Notes under the pieces: generated by a model
What the model was told of the DNA's origin: nothing
The model's database searches: none
Seen by the model: the letters and a program-made list of their open reading frames with translations, nothing else
From: Odontocerum albicorne
Taxonomy: Eukaryota; Arthropoda; Insecta; Trichoptera; Odontoceridae
Assembly (NCBI GenBank): GCA_949825065.1
Contig: OX463846.1
Location: forward strand, 9,257,366 to 9,321,365
Length of the DNA stretch: 64,000 bases
Direction: 5' to 3'
Position numbers and translations under genes: made by a program
Part shown: positions 52,015 through 63,200 of the stretch, piece by piece
Layout: every line of letters begins with the position of its first letter
How positions within the stretch are numbered: the first letter of the stretch is position 1

Positions 52015-52119
52015 CCAATAGCCTAACGGAGGCTAAGTAAAGAACAAAGATATAGAGAGCAAATAACAAAAATAAACTTTTTTAAATTTTGGTGTAATAC
52101 TTGAAATAACTTCATAATT

Positions 52120-52497
<378 letters not shown>

Positions 52498-52774
52498 CAT
52501 TAACGTATTATCACTTACAATACGATGTAGTTTTAGTTAAAACTAGCGTTTGTCAGAAATATGTAATAGACTTTCTCTAATGTGTAGGCTGGTAGCATAG
52601 AGGCATTCAAACGAATTCTTCAAATTTGCACTATTTGAAAAATGTTACATTGACACTCTTGGTGTGATCTTTAGTAACTAAATGGTGCCAGAAAATAATT
52701 TATTTATTTAAATATAGTTTCACATTAACACTATCCACAAAACATCATTTAAAAATTGTGTCATTTTTAATGTA

Positions 52775-53105
52775 AATGCGGACCGTAAAGTACAAGTACA
52801 TAATACTGAAAACCTTTATTTTGTACATACAGAGAATTAGTTTACTAGGCAATGCCTGTGACGAAGTGGTCTTATTACTTAATCACAAATTTTATACATT
52901 TGTCCTAAATACTTAAACATTCAGTTGAAATATTTATACTCAGCTTTCACAGACACAATTTCAACCGCATCATAATTTCAACAACCACATCAAAATTATG
53001 TCCAACAATTCGCATAATTCATTCACTCACATGTCTATGTGGAGACCTCCAAAAGCGCCACACTCCTCGCTGTCCTCTGTCAAAGTGTCATCTTGATACA
53101 TATTT
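52775..53105. repeat. Dispersed repeat, matched by 23860-24240
   Basis: See blocks AAGTACAAGTACATAATACT, TTTACTAGGCAATGCC, TTTGTCCTAAATACTTAA, CAACCGCATCATAATTTCAA, TTCACTCACATGTCT. The match to the other copy fades after this point. Confidence 0.65.
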
Positions 53106-53479
53106 TTTGATGATGAAATTTGAACTAATTAATACATTATTTTAATTTTAAATGCCTATAGTTCAATTGGCGCATCCCTTGAAATCCGCAAGTTGAAATT
53201 ACTAATCGAGTTCCAAAAACTATTTAAATACACATGTGTTCATTGCCTTTTACGTCTTATTTCCACTAAAATCTAGAAATTACTTCACAGAACTAGTTAT
53301 ATGAAACAAGTCAAAGCCTTAAATTAATTTGGATTTTTTTTATAAGAATCGGAAGGTGGTTGAACTTAGAAAACCAGTTCAAGAATAACTGTTGTTTTAA
53401 ATGTTGTTTAAACAGTTTTATTTCCTTGTACTTTTCGGTTAATCTTTCCATTAAAACTATTTAAATTATAAATGCAGTG
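53106..53479. other. AT-rich stretch, nothing recognised
   Basis: No feature recognised. Confidence 0.45.
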
Positions 53480-54040
53480 TCCATCTTGTCGTGTAGGTCA
53501 TGACAAGGCATAGTTACTCCCGTGATAGCCTCTGATGACTTATCTCCATTCATCCCTGCACTTCACGGCTCGAAGAGCAGCTGTTAAAAGTAGTTCAGTT
53601 GCGTCTCTCACTTGATCAGTTCAACGCATTGGGTTTTTTTTCTCTTGTGCGTCGTCCTTTAAAGTCTCCAGCAACTACAAACCTCTCCAAACTGTCGCTT
53701 TGGTCACGAGTTATATGCCCAAAGAATCGAAGGACTCGTCGAAGGCATATTGTCTACAATCTGTTGGTGATTCTCAGTTCTTTGAGAATGGAGGCGTTAG
53801 TTCGTCTTGCTGTCCATGGAATTCGTAACATCCTTCTCTAGCCCCACATTTCAAATGCATCTATTCTACTTCTCTCACTTTCTCTCCGAGTTCAAGTCTC
53901 CGCGACATACATGAATATTGACTTAACTAGGTGCATTTTCGTTGTGATGGTGAGATAGTTCAACTCTTCCTTATATTTTCCAGCTTTGACACAGCATTTT
54001 TAGGCATTCCAGTTATTCTTTTCCCCTCAGCCTCGCATCC
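53480..54040 (-). mobile_element. RTE-like family 2 LINE, antisense copy
   Basis: On minus, from ~54005: AAAATGCTGTGTCAAAGCTG, then the AETRTRRE..., VKSIFMYVAETXTRRESERS-like connection region, WTARRTNASILKELRITNRL, TICLRRVLRFFGHITRDQSD, SLERFVVAGDFKGRRTREK. Several stops. Confidence 0.88.
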
Positions 54041-54109
54041 TCGATTGCTGGTAGGTAATACTGGAGGATAAGTTAATAAATGTTGTATAGTGGATAGTTA
54101 TTTATTTTA

Positions 54110-54190
54110 TTTATTCGTTATTTGAGCGCCCTTGAGGAGATTCTGCTTTCTAAACGGCGTTATAGACATTTTCCTTGTATTTTTATTATT
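54110..54190 (-). repeat. Repeat G, proximal fragment
   Basis: Plus: TTTGAGCGCCCTTGAGGAGA, TTCTGCTTTCTAAACGGCGT, TATAGAC. Confidence 0.75.
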
Positions 54191-54414
54191 ATTAATTTGG
54201 TGCCCTTTATCTCATCCAAGTGTGACATATACATGACCGTGGCTGGGAGACAACATTGAATTCCCATTCATATTTTTTTCGGACTTAGAACAACTTTATT
54301 AGGCACGTAACTCGCGGTTCACCATCACACGTATTGACAATAATACCCTGCACGTGAAGAGGCAACAATATTAGCATAGGTCTAGCGCTAGTGAGTATCG
54401 TTATCATAGTAATT
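54191..54414. other. Short unassigned stretch
   Basis: No feature recognised. Confidence 0.4.
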
Positions 54415-54528
54415 ATTTTACCTGACTGGGACCCTTCTTCAATTTTTTTCGGGTTCCATAAGGAGTTGAATATAAAACCTCCGAGTGTTAGTCAAGCGTT
54501 TTGCCAATATGGCCACGGAGGTTGCCAT
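54415..54528 (-). mobile_element. SINE-A head fragment
   Basis: On minus: GGCAACCTCCGTGGCCATAT, TGGCAAAACGCTTGACTAAC, ACTCGGAGGTTTTATATTCA, ACTCCTTATGGAACCCGAAA, ending at GGGTCCCAGTCAGG. Confidence 0.8.
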
Positions 54529-54844
54529 TGTGGAAAGTAAAAAAAATACTCACTTTCAATATAAAATGTAACGAGATTAACTTTTAATGTAACTTACAAC
54601 GCCGTTAAAAATTATCCAAGTTTACAGAGAACCAGAAATGGAACCAGATAATGAACAAGTATTACTCAGAGGCCTGCAAAATATATGAGTAACATATGTG
54701 GGATTAGGTCAATTTCAAAAATTATAGACTTTATTAAAATAAATCAGATCTAAAACAGTATATTGTATTTACAATAAATATTCATTTGGTATGATGGGCA
54801 CAAGTCAATAAGTTAAAATAATATAATTTATTATTACAAAGCAT
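54529..54844. other. AT-rich stretch, nothing recognised
   Basis: No feature recognised. Confidence 0.45.
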
Positions 54845-55090
54845 AAGTGTTGTGGAGTCGTCAAAAAAATCCGACTATGACTCCAGGAAGTTTAAATGTT
54901 TGACTCCAACTCCTGACTCCTACTCCTGACTCCGACTCTAGACTCCGACTCCTGACTCCGACTCCTGCCTCCGACTACTGACACTTACTCCTGACTTCGA
55001 CTCCTGCCACCGACTCCTGACTCCGATTCCTGACTCCAACTCCTCAATCGGATTCCTGACTCAAACTCCTGACTCCGACTCAACAGCCCT
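54845..55090. repeat. GACTCCGACTCCT short tandem repeat (~12-13 bp unit)
   Basis: After a unique lead (GTTGTGGAGTCGTCAAAAAA) there are ~15 imperfect units of (T)GACTCCGACTCC(T), degenerate mainly at positions replacing CGAC by CAAC, TTAC or CTAC. The lead and first units are paralleled in ACE intron 1 at 3765-3822, so the array grew from one end of a dispersed repeat. Confidence 0.9.
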
Positions 55091-55534
55091 GTTACAAACA
55101 TTTAGAAAAATTGTAACAGAGAACATTCGGATTTTGCGTTGTCAGTGTATTTTATATGTTAGAAATATTTTAAATAGTATTGTTGAAGTAAAAAAAACAT
55201 ATAACGGTAAATATAATATTTTTAATATAAGTTAATTAGTTTAAAATGAGTTGATAATTACCTTATACAATAAATTAATAAATAACAAACATGCAACGGT
55301 GTTCTTTTTTCTTTTCAAAAATTCAGAAACCGTCGAACTTCTCAAATTTATTATTTCATTTTTGAGTTAACTATTGTAGAAATGACCAATGCACACAGAT
55401 ATTCACGTCTACAAAACTATGATATGACTGTAGAGACCAGAGTCAACAAGAAATGTAAAATTCGTAGACAACAAACAACGTAAAACCCTGAGTCGGGAAA
55501 AATGTTGAAGTCGGAAATAACAAATAATATACGT
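55091..55534. other. AT-rich stretch, nothing recognised
   Basis: No feature recognised. Confidence 0.45.
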
Positions 55535-55995
55535 GTAAAATACGTGATACATAATGGTGTGTTGGTGCTCACTTTGATGTATGGAAGTAAATCTTGGACT
55601 TGGCAGACGTAGAATAAGAGTAAGATTTGGGAATGAGTGCAATAAGGAAATTTTTTGGTTTGTCAATATTTGGAAGAAGGTGGAATGAAGACGTGGATGT
55701 TTTAGGTAAGATGAAGAAGATAACTTTAAGATTGTTTCGACGTGAGGAGGGAATGAATGATGAAAGAATAATTAAGCAAATATACAAGTCATAAGTGCAG
55801 AGTGTGCGTGGTTGAGGTAGACTGAAGGAAAAATGGCTGGACCAGATTTTGAAACAAGACAAAGTGAGAAGCATGACTAACAGAAAATTGTTCATGACGA
55901 GATGTATGAATTTGGAGGGAGCGAAAGTTATGTGTTTGGATATAAAAGTTTGGAGATCTATTCTCTCTGCCTACCCCGCAAGGGACACGGTGTGA
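55535..55995 (+). mobile_element. RTE-like family 1, copy from connection region to 3' end
   Basis: Starts in the LTLMYGSKSWTWQT connection motif (55570-55607), then MSAIRKFFG, then GRMNEEGI-like, NDERIIKQIYKS, GWLDQILKQDKVRSMTNRKL, FMTRCMNLEGAKVMC and LSAYPARDTV in shifted frames, ending GGTGTGATGATATTTATGCA. Confidence 0.88.
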
Positions 55996-56140
55996 TGATA
56001 TTTATGCATGTACTAGGTCAAATAATATTGAAACAGGAGAAAAAAAAAGCAAGTCAAGTCCTACGTAAAAAAACATTTTTTATATGCCATAGATAGCAAA
56101 GAATGAAGTAGTCAAAGATAGCAAAAAAACTGTAGTGTAT
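55996..56140. other. Short AT-rich stretch
   Basis: Poly-A rich; nothing recognised. Confidence 0.4.
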
Positions 56141-56338
56141 AACACTTTCGTTTTATTCGGTACAATCTGATGGGTTTACATCAATATTATCCAACAAACC
56201 AGAAATATATTAACGAGGCTTTAAATTAAAATTCGACTGAAACCCTTTTTGATAAAATTGGGCACTAAGCGGAATCAAATCCGCAACCTCTGGGTCAGAA
56301 GACATGTAATATCAACTAGACTACAGAGGCTGCCAAAT
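56141..56338 (-). mobile_element. SINE-A copy, nearly full length
   Basis: Plus: AACACTTTCGTTTTATTCGG, TACAATCTGATGGGTTTACA, TCCAACAAACCAGAAATATA, ATTCGACTGAAACCC, CGGAATCAAATCCGCAACCT, CTGGGTCAGAAGACATG, CTAGACTACAGAGGCTGCCA. Confidence 0.85.
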
Positions 56339-57504
56339 AATATAGAAGACAGTAAAGTATATTAAGTTGGATATTGGATAGAAATACGTAGAAACAAATA
56401 ATGTAGAAACCGGAAACATAAAATAAAACAGAAGCCGAAAACATTAAATAAAGCATAAACCGTAAACATTGGTACGAAACCTTAGACAACAAAACACGTA
56501 AAAGAGACAAAATAATAGATTTTTTTTAAGAAATGGAGAGTGTAACCAAAATCCTAAGGGTAAAATAATAAAAGTCTACCATCTCGCCAGACACCATGAG
56601 TTATGATCCTGTAATAGCAATAAAGTTACCATCTAGCATATTTGAGGAGGTAACATTAATGTATCCGATGGGCATGATTTACTGTTGAGGAGGTAACATT
56701 AAATCATGTCCATCGGATAGAAAAAATTAGTTGATAAAGCAGATTTCTTCTTATCGATGGTACGGAGCCGTTTAACATTTTCATTTTAATGAAAAAACAT
56801 ATAAATCATTTTTAAATCATAATAAAAAGCTAGTATTTTTTTCAAAAATAATCTTGTCCAGGCTTCAAACCAATCAAAAAAGATCATGTCCGAATTGACC
56901 AATCATAGCTTTCCGACTGTGTCTAACTTCATACCAGTTCACCAGCAACTGTCAGTTTTAAATCGTACGTGCAGTGTGATGTCATTATACAGCTTTATTT
57001 ACCTATGTACATATATTTATAGTTTTATACTAATATTTCTTCTTATTTTGTAACACTTTACTTAGTTTATTTGATTAAAATAAAAATAAATAACTCTACC
57101 CAATTACTTTTTTATTATTTTTTGTATAATATTTTTGAAATCGAACAAAAAACATCATGTCCCAGACCAGTTCAATAAAAAAAGATTAAAGTAGAATTGT
57201 TCACTCAAAAAGGGTCATGTCCATATTTTAAACTAGAATAACTATTTTAATTATTATGATTCGATTTTGAACAACAAATCAAGTCACCTTAAGCGATTTC
57301 AAGGATTTCAGATATTTTTACAATAAATTATTATGTCATATACGAGTATTTTTAATGCAAACAGTTTTTTTGCGATTTCCCAACATTCTGATTTGGCGGA
57401 CATGTTCTTTTTTTAATATTATTTCCTCATTTCTGGGGTGTAGCGTGAGGAAGCGTTTGAGGTCAATCCTTTTTGAGGGATCTTATATTTTTTTTATTAT
57501 ACAA
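56339..57504. other. Gene-free stretch with a short palindrome at ~56659-56714
   Basis: TATCCGATGGGCATGATTTA (56659 on) and TAAATCATGTCCATCGGATA (56695 on) are inverse with one mismatch. GAGGAGGTAACATTAA occurs twice (56645, 56688). Related ATCATGTCC words recur at 56884, 57153 and 57213. It may be a decayed inverted-repeat element, but its borders are not clear. Confidence 0.45.
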
Positions 57505-57790
57505 GTACTCGTATATGAACACTACACTGCGCCTAAAGCTGGATGTGTTACTGTCGAAAGATCTAAAATATTTTTGTAGTTCATTTTCCCTTGGTAAGTT
57601 TTTTGCGGTTTTCTTTCAGTTGCGGAGAGGTACTCAATTTAACTGCAGCCGCCACCTTCCAATCTTTACACTCAACTTATTTTATTTTTTAGTAATATTA
57701 TTGCTATTTTAATAAAATTGTGTTCAATTCCGAAGTAAAACACTTTTGGGTAGAGGCTCTCTAAGCGGCGCTATATAAACTATTTTTTTT
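57505..57790 (-). repeat. Repeat G, reverse copy
   Basis: On minus: TTATATAGCGCCGCTTAGAG, AGCCTCTACCC, GTGTAAAGATTGGAAGGTGG, CGGCTGCAGTTAAATTGAGT, AAACTTACCAAGGGAAAATG, GATCTTTCGACAGTAACACA, GCTTTAGGCGCAGTGTAGTG, TTCATATACGAG. Confidence 0.75.
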
Positions 57791-58429
57791 AATTTATATA
57801 ATATAAAATATATCAAGTCCGTTTACAACATTCGATGAAGGAGTAGGGTGTCCTTAAATTGGATCGATAATCCGAGCAAAAAACTATCAACATTATATTT
57901 ATATTACTTATAATAAATATTCTCCAAAGTGAATACTAGAAACAGAACCATTTTTAGTATTTAAAGTATTAACATTACGAGTTTTCCAATACCATCTGTA
58001 TATAAACAGATAAAGCTTTTTTTAATACGTTTGAAATGCAAATTCAATTATATTGTTGTTAAGAGATGTCGTGATGCAATGGAAAATGTTGAATTGTTGG
58101 ATTAACATCAATATTATGTTAGGTACCAAATAACTGGATACTCATGTCGCATTTTTCGCATCGTTAATTTAGCAATTTAGTTTAAACGTATGACATTCAT
58201 CAAAAAGCAATCATTTATGATAAGCATTCATTCTTAAACTTGTGTTCTCTAATTTCCCGTTTCCGACGTGGTACACTTAAACTCTGAAATCAAATAAGAG
58301 CGACGTCCGCCTGAATGCTAACAGATAAATGATGCTTGATAATATAAAAATAGAGTTTTGGACAAAAGTGAAAATAGCTTTATTGCAGAGACTATAGAGC
58401 CATTTTAAACTCTCCATATATTTATATAC
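57791..58429. other. AT-rich stretch, nothing recognised
   Basis: No feature recognised. Confidence 0.45.
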
Positions 58430-58930
58430 AGACAATCCTGTTTTTCCCTTTTGAGGGGAGGCAAAGAGGACAGAACGTGAAACTTTCCTAGCGCGATATA
58501 CTTTCTTTATCTTTTCACATTATTAAATATTTTGATACAGTTTCTAGCGTTTCTCTTACTCCTTTACCTTTCCTTCTATCAAAATTTGATTTATATGATC
58601 CAAAAAAGTTTGTAGACATCGTCTATCACAACTCATGGTGGCATTGTATATTTGTTTATTGAATATTTCAGCTTCCATCCATTACACACGTCCAAACAAC
58701 ATCAATTTGATTTTATCACCCTAGATAAAACATCGGTCTTTAGCTCATCACATTCGTCCTTAGTAAATACATTTCTTATTGTAATACTCGTATATTATAT
58801 ATTGATTTGCCACATAACATATTATTCTCAAAGCACATATTTCCAACTTATTAACTGTTATTTCCCTCCATTTTCCAAATTCACATTATACTCCTGGTGT
58901 CATATTTATAAATTTTCAATAAAATAAATA
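58430..58930 (-). mobile_element. RTE-like family 1, antisense, diverged
   Basis: Plus: AATCCTGTTTTTCCCTTTTG, AGGGGAGGCAAAGAGGACAG, TTGATTTATATGATCCAA, CATTACACACGTCCAAACAA, TTCTTATTGTAATACTCGTA, CATATTTATAAATTTTCAAT. Order and spacing fit family 1, but identity is low. Confidence 0.65.
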
Positions 58931-58944
58931 AAACACTTATTTTA

Positions 58945-59350
58945 AATTTTGTATACACCACTGTTTTATTTGAGTTCACTACTGGTATCAAAGACCTTCG
59001 TCTTCCTCGTCAAGTGAAGACGAACTAAATAATGTATAACATATATATTTTCTAATTGTAATAGATACAATAGACATTTATTTATATGTACAAGCCAAAA
59101 AAAAATTAAAAAAGAGTTAAGAAACACTTGAGATGTTTGAATAACAAATTTTTTTTGGAGTTTTCTATTCACTTGATCGAAAACAATTCATTCGTTTCAT
59201 ATCGATCGTGGTTTGTGGTCTGCACACGAGCCAGAAGGGATTGGACAACATAGAAATTCTTGAGATTAATTTAGTTTATCTTCGCCTAAGGAGGAAGACA
59301 GAGGTATTTGAAACCGGTAGTTAATTCAAATAAAATAGTAGTGAATGAAA
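58945..59350. mobile_element. Foldback element with GAAACCGGTAGT core
   Basis: The left arm 58950-59010 (CACCACTGTTTTATTTGAGT, TCACTACTGGTATCAAAGAC, CTTCGTCTTCCTCG) is the inverse of the right arm 59285-59345 (GGAGGAAGACAGAGGTATTT, GAAACCGGTAGTTAATTCAA, ATAAAATAGTAGTG). The interior is AT-rich. The GAAACCGGT(A/T)G core is shared with 9205-9412 and 29258-29740. Confidence 0.7.
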
Positions 59351-59879
59351 AATAAGTGTTATATATATTTTATTAAAAAAATAATATCCATAAATGCACA
59401 TTTCATGCGGAACCTAGTTCTTTGCCCTAAAATACTGTTTGTAAGTATGCAGTTGGGGTCACAATTTATACAACATGTATGCAATTCATATAACATCATT
59501 TCAGCCATACTTAAGAAATGCTTCATCTGATTAACGAACCAGACATTTAGTGAGTGATATTTCTAGAGCATTTCGAAATATTGTAGTTGAAAATCAACCA
59601 CAATGCTATCAGACAGGAGAAATCGAGACCCGAACGTCAAAAGGTTTGCATAAGTTAGAATACAAAAAAACTATTAAGTGGGTGATGTGGTTTGTTAATG
59701 TCTGAAATGAACTGAAATTATGAAACTTAATTTTCGCTGAAAAATTGATTCGTCACAGAATTTTGCTGAAATATTTATTCACGAGTAATTGCGGAACTGA
59801 GTTGCTAAATATCACTTGACAATATATTTGAATAACTTGACAATATATTTGAATAACTTGCCAATATACTCAAATAATA
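59351..59879. repeat. Gene-free stretch with a 21-bp triple repeat at 59814-59875
   Basis: CTTGACAATATATTTGAATAA x3 (the third CTTGCCAATATACTCAAATAA). Nothing else recognised. Confidence 0.7.
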
Positions 59880-60257
59880 TGGTGGAAAGTATAGTTTTTC
59901 GTGGTGAGCACGTATTCCGCAAGAGTTTCGTAGAACGTGTGGAAAAATAATGTATGACAAAATAAGGAATGAAGAAATTATGAAAGAATACGGATTGAAG
60001 GAAAAGATCATTGAGATGGTTCGGTCACGAAGAAGGAATGAATAATAACATATTTGCAAAATTAGTATATACAAGTATTACAAGAGGTAAGAGAAGTTTA
60101 GAAAGACATCGCACGACCAAATAAATCAAATTCTGAAAGTGAGAAGAGTGAAAAACCTTTATAATAAGGGAGTATGCCTGACGAGATGCATAGACGTTGC
60201 AGAAGGGAAAGATGTGAGCCAGGATATAATGAAGTGGATATATTTTCTGTCCTACCC
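59880..60257 (+). mobile_element. RTE-like family 1 fragment
   Basis: AATAATGTATGACAAAATAA, GGAATGAAGAAATTATGAAA, TTGAGATGGTTCGGTCACGA, AGAAGGAATGAATAATAACA, AGAGGTAAGAGAAGTTTAGA, CTGACGAGATGCATAGACGT, TGCAGAAGGGAAAGATGTG, ending TCTGTCCTACCCCA directly before a SINE-A. Confidence 0.85.
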
Positions 60258-60261
60258 CAAT

Positions 60262-60446
60262 GACGACCTTCGTGGCCTGGTGGTAAGACACTTTTCTGCT
60301 GATCCGGAGGTTGCGGGTTCGGTCCCCGCTGAAACCCAGATTTTTTTTTAAATAGGATTCCAATCTGGTTAACACTTAGGACCTATCAAAACATCTTTCT
60401 GTTTGGTTGGAAGAGATTGTCACATGGCAATAAACTCGCCAGGTAA
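60262..60446 (+). mobile_element. SINE-A, best-preserved full copy
   Basis: Head GACGACCTTCGTGGCCTGGT, GGTAAGACAC (A-box region), GGAGGTTGCGGGTTCGGTCC, CCGCTGAAACCCAGA (B-box GGGTTCGGTCC). Body poly-T, AATAGGATTCCAATCTGGTT, AACACTTAGGACCTATC. 3' tail TTTGGTTGGAAGAGATTGTC, ACATGGCAATAAACTCGCCA, GG. It sits inside a family 1 LINE end on the same strand. Confidence 0.93.
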
Positions 60447-61429
60447 AAAAAAATAGGAAAATAGCTTCCACACATTTACAACTTATAATAATAATAATAC
60501 TTTTAATAATTGTAATATTTTTATTTCAGCCAGTTGTGGAATGCAGCACTGTCATTTTTTACAGCAGATACAAAAATATAACAAAAACGTAACCATGAGA
60601 GTACATAAAAAATATGTATAAAATATAACATTTCAAAAGCAGCATTGATGTACGATATAGAAAAAAAATCGAATATGAAGAAAAAATCTAAAATTGACAA
60701 ATAATGACCAAAAGTTTGGTTAATTCTACTTTCTCCCTTTTTGTCGGGAACAATAGTTTTATTACGCCAGTGTTAAAAAAATTACGACGAAACCCCATTC
60801 GATTTATTTTTTATAATTACATTTTTGAGTTCGGGAATGTTTTGATCTTTCCACTTTCGTATTAATACTTTAATTTTCTTTAATCATAACCAAATAACCT
60901 CAAAGTGCTCTTCTTCATCTTAATCCAACACATCCTTAAGTTCAAGTAAACCAATTTGAAAAAAAAAAATTTATTCAAAAAGATGTTGTCAGCTGTTATA
61001 ACATGCTATCTTGAAAAAAAGGGGGTAAGCTGATCGACATGATTGGAGCTCTTTTGTAAATCTGAAATAAAAATCCCCCACAGTTTCTTGATGAAAAATA
61101 ATCTCGATATAGTTGGTACCAAAGACGAAAAAAACTGTCTGTCTGAAAAAAAAATTTTTTTACCCTTTTTTTAAATTTTTTTAAAATAGTAAAAAAATGT
61201 TTTAAAGCCTAGGTAGAGACGATATAAAAACATTTATCAAAGTTTTATACCAAATTTGAAGGTAATCGGTTGGATACAATTTGAGATTTTATGTCGACCA
61301 GGTCGAAAAAAGTAGTTTCGAGATAAACGCGTTTAAAGTTTTAAGATTATTGTTCGAGTCATACCGGTGCGGCGTAATTCCTGCCTCATTTACAACTACT
61401 AGTTGCGACCCGTGAAATATTCACGGAAG
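60447..61429. other. Gene-free stretch; conserved-looking block at 61195-61375
   Basis: 61195-61375 (AGCCTAGGTAGAGACGATAT, ACCAAATTTGAAGGTAATCG, GTTGGATACAATTTGAGATT, GTCGACCAGGTCGAAAAAAG, TTTCGAGATAAACGCGTTTA) has the look of a dispersed insect repeat, from recall rather than from a second copy in this window. The rest is AT-rich. Confidence 0.4.
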
Positions 61430-61735
61430 TAAAACAAATTCTACATTTATGAAAATATATATTCATAAACGTAGAATTCGTTTATATATATATATATCAT
61501 TTATACATCGTCTCCTTTTAAACCGTTTCAAAAATTGTTAGCTACGTATTTAATATTCGTTCAGTATAGTTTCGACGGACCCACCGAGATTCAAATTTGG
61601 AATTATTTTCGGAGAGAATCTAAGTATTCCTCTCTCGCTCTCTTGTATTCAAAATTCAATTCTCGTATTCTTTCTTTGACGACAACCGTCGTACGGGTTT
61701 TTGCCTATTTATATTATGATAACTTCGTAAATATT
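61430..61735 (-). repeat. Dispersed repeat, inverse copy of 52120-52275, with palindromic end
   Basis: Minus strand carries the blocks listed at 52120, a short TA run (~61484-61497), then a ~52-bp imperfect palindrome at 61432-61484 (AAACAAATTCTACATTTATG against CATAAACGTAGAATTCGTTT). This copy has ~80 bp more in its middle than the 52-kb copy (CAAAGAAAGAATACGAGAAT, GAATACAAGAGAGCGAGAGA on minus). Confidence 0.8.
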
Positions 61736-62514
61736 GAGAATTTCAAAATGTCCTTTTGAGAACATATTCTTAAAGGAATACATTTTAAGAATATGCATAA
61801 AATAACGATTTTTTCAAATTTCTAGAGTAGAATACTCCCTTAAGACTTCAAATGAACGTATAATATTACATGTCCAATAAACATTACGCTCGCACTACAG
61901 AAATGGTATATTTGGAAAAGCTGTCGGAAAATATTATTGTATCGAACTCGGATCTTCGTCTATTGGACAAAAGTATAATTGTACAGCAATTCTAATGTAT
62001 AAATCGACGAGCCATGTTTGTTGAATAACAGTTTTTTATATCGAATAAGTATGTAAAATATTTGGGTTCCCATTGACCCGGACAATTCGTGAGTTATTGA
62101 AGAGTTATGCGAGTTGTTCAAGAGCTGCGTCAACCATGATGTGAACAAAGCATGTCTACAACACAAAAAGGCTTGCATACAAAAAAAATTACAGTGTGTC
62201 AAGTCAGGTTGCTAGGTTGCGTGTCTGTTAGTTTTTTAGAACATTCCCTCAGGTTCTTGCTTAATATGCACACAGAGGTGCCAATAACAATCATCCTTGG
62301 ACTTAATCGAGAGCCGATGATGATGCAATGATAATGTAATGATAACAAACAATTAATAGTTATTATATAAACCTGTGGATAAAACCAGTTGCAAATTAGT
62401 TGTAATAATATGCAATAAACATTATATTAGCCATTATCGACGCCAGTTTAGACTTATCAGGATTTTATAAGTTCTTATAAACTGCTTTCTGACTTAGATC
62501 TACAATGTAAATAA
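61736..62514. other. Gene-free stretch, nothing recognised
   Basis: No array, element end or coding motif identified. Confidence 0.5.
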
Positions 62515-63010
62515 CTGTTTATTTATTTCATCAACGAAACAACGTGCCTTACAACAATACTAAAAAAATTAAGTGAGTGTTTAATTAATTAAAAGGAAAA
62601 AAAATCAATATATTACGTTAAAAACAATTCAAATAACACATATGTATACAAGTAACAAGTCAAAATTATTTTATGAATACAAAGTTTTTAACAATATACA
62701 CAGTTATTAATACGATACGGGACCGTCTCAAAACAGGCAGTCCGCATCGCATCCCACCAAGTGGCACTCTTGACGTTCATGCGGAAAGAAAAGTACAGTT
62801 ACATACACACAAAATTATAGGAAAATAATAAGAATCAACATATTCATAGTTAAAGCACATTCAAAAGTCAATATCCATTACAAAATAATTAAATATTAAA
62901 TTAATCAAAAGGAACAGAAAGAAAAACACTGCAAGGGGAGAAAAAAAGTTAAATTCTATGATCAAATAATACACCCAGCATTAAACCTTAGCAAGCGTCA
63001 TTGAGTATTG
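62515..63010. repeat. Dispersed repeat, matched by 4920-5300; probable LINE 3' UTR on minus
   Basis: Starts TGTTTATTTATTTCATCAAC, then CACAGTTATTAATACGATAC, GGGACCGTCTCAAAACAGGC, GAAAGAAAAGTACAGTTACA, CAAGGGGAGAAAAAAAG, CACCCAGCATTAAACCTTAG, CAAGCGTCATTG. The TTTA-rich start would be an A-rich tail if read on minus. Confidence 0.6.
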
Positions 63011-63200
63011 GCGGACACCCAATTAATTTCAGAGAGATAATCCAGAAATTGTAATAGACTTATAAAACTATTTACACGAGTATTATACGAGTACATAATT
63101 AAAAAGCATAAAAATCTGCCTTCTTTTATAACTTAACTGATTGTCAAAAATATTTCGATAAACTTAGCGAATTGATTTTCCAAAGATGTGCAATGCACTA
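63011..63200. other. Short AT-rich stretch
   Basis: Contains ACGAGTATTATACGAGTAC (63074-63092). Nothing else recognised. Confidence 0.45.

Noticed and set aside
60262..60330. Functional tRNA gene
   Set aside because: A and B boxes are present, but the stems do not fold into a cloverleaf and the same head is attached to SINE bodies throughout the window.
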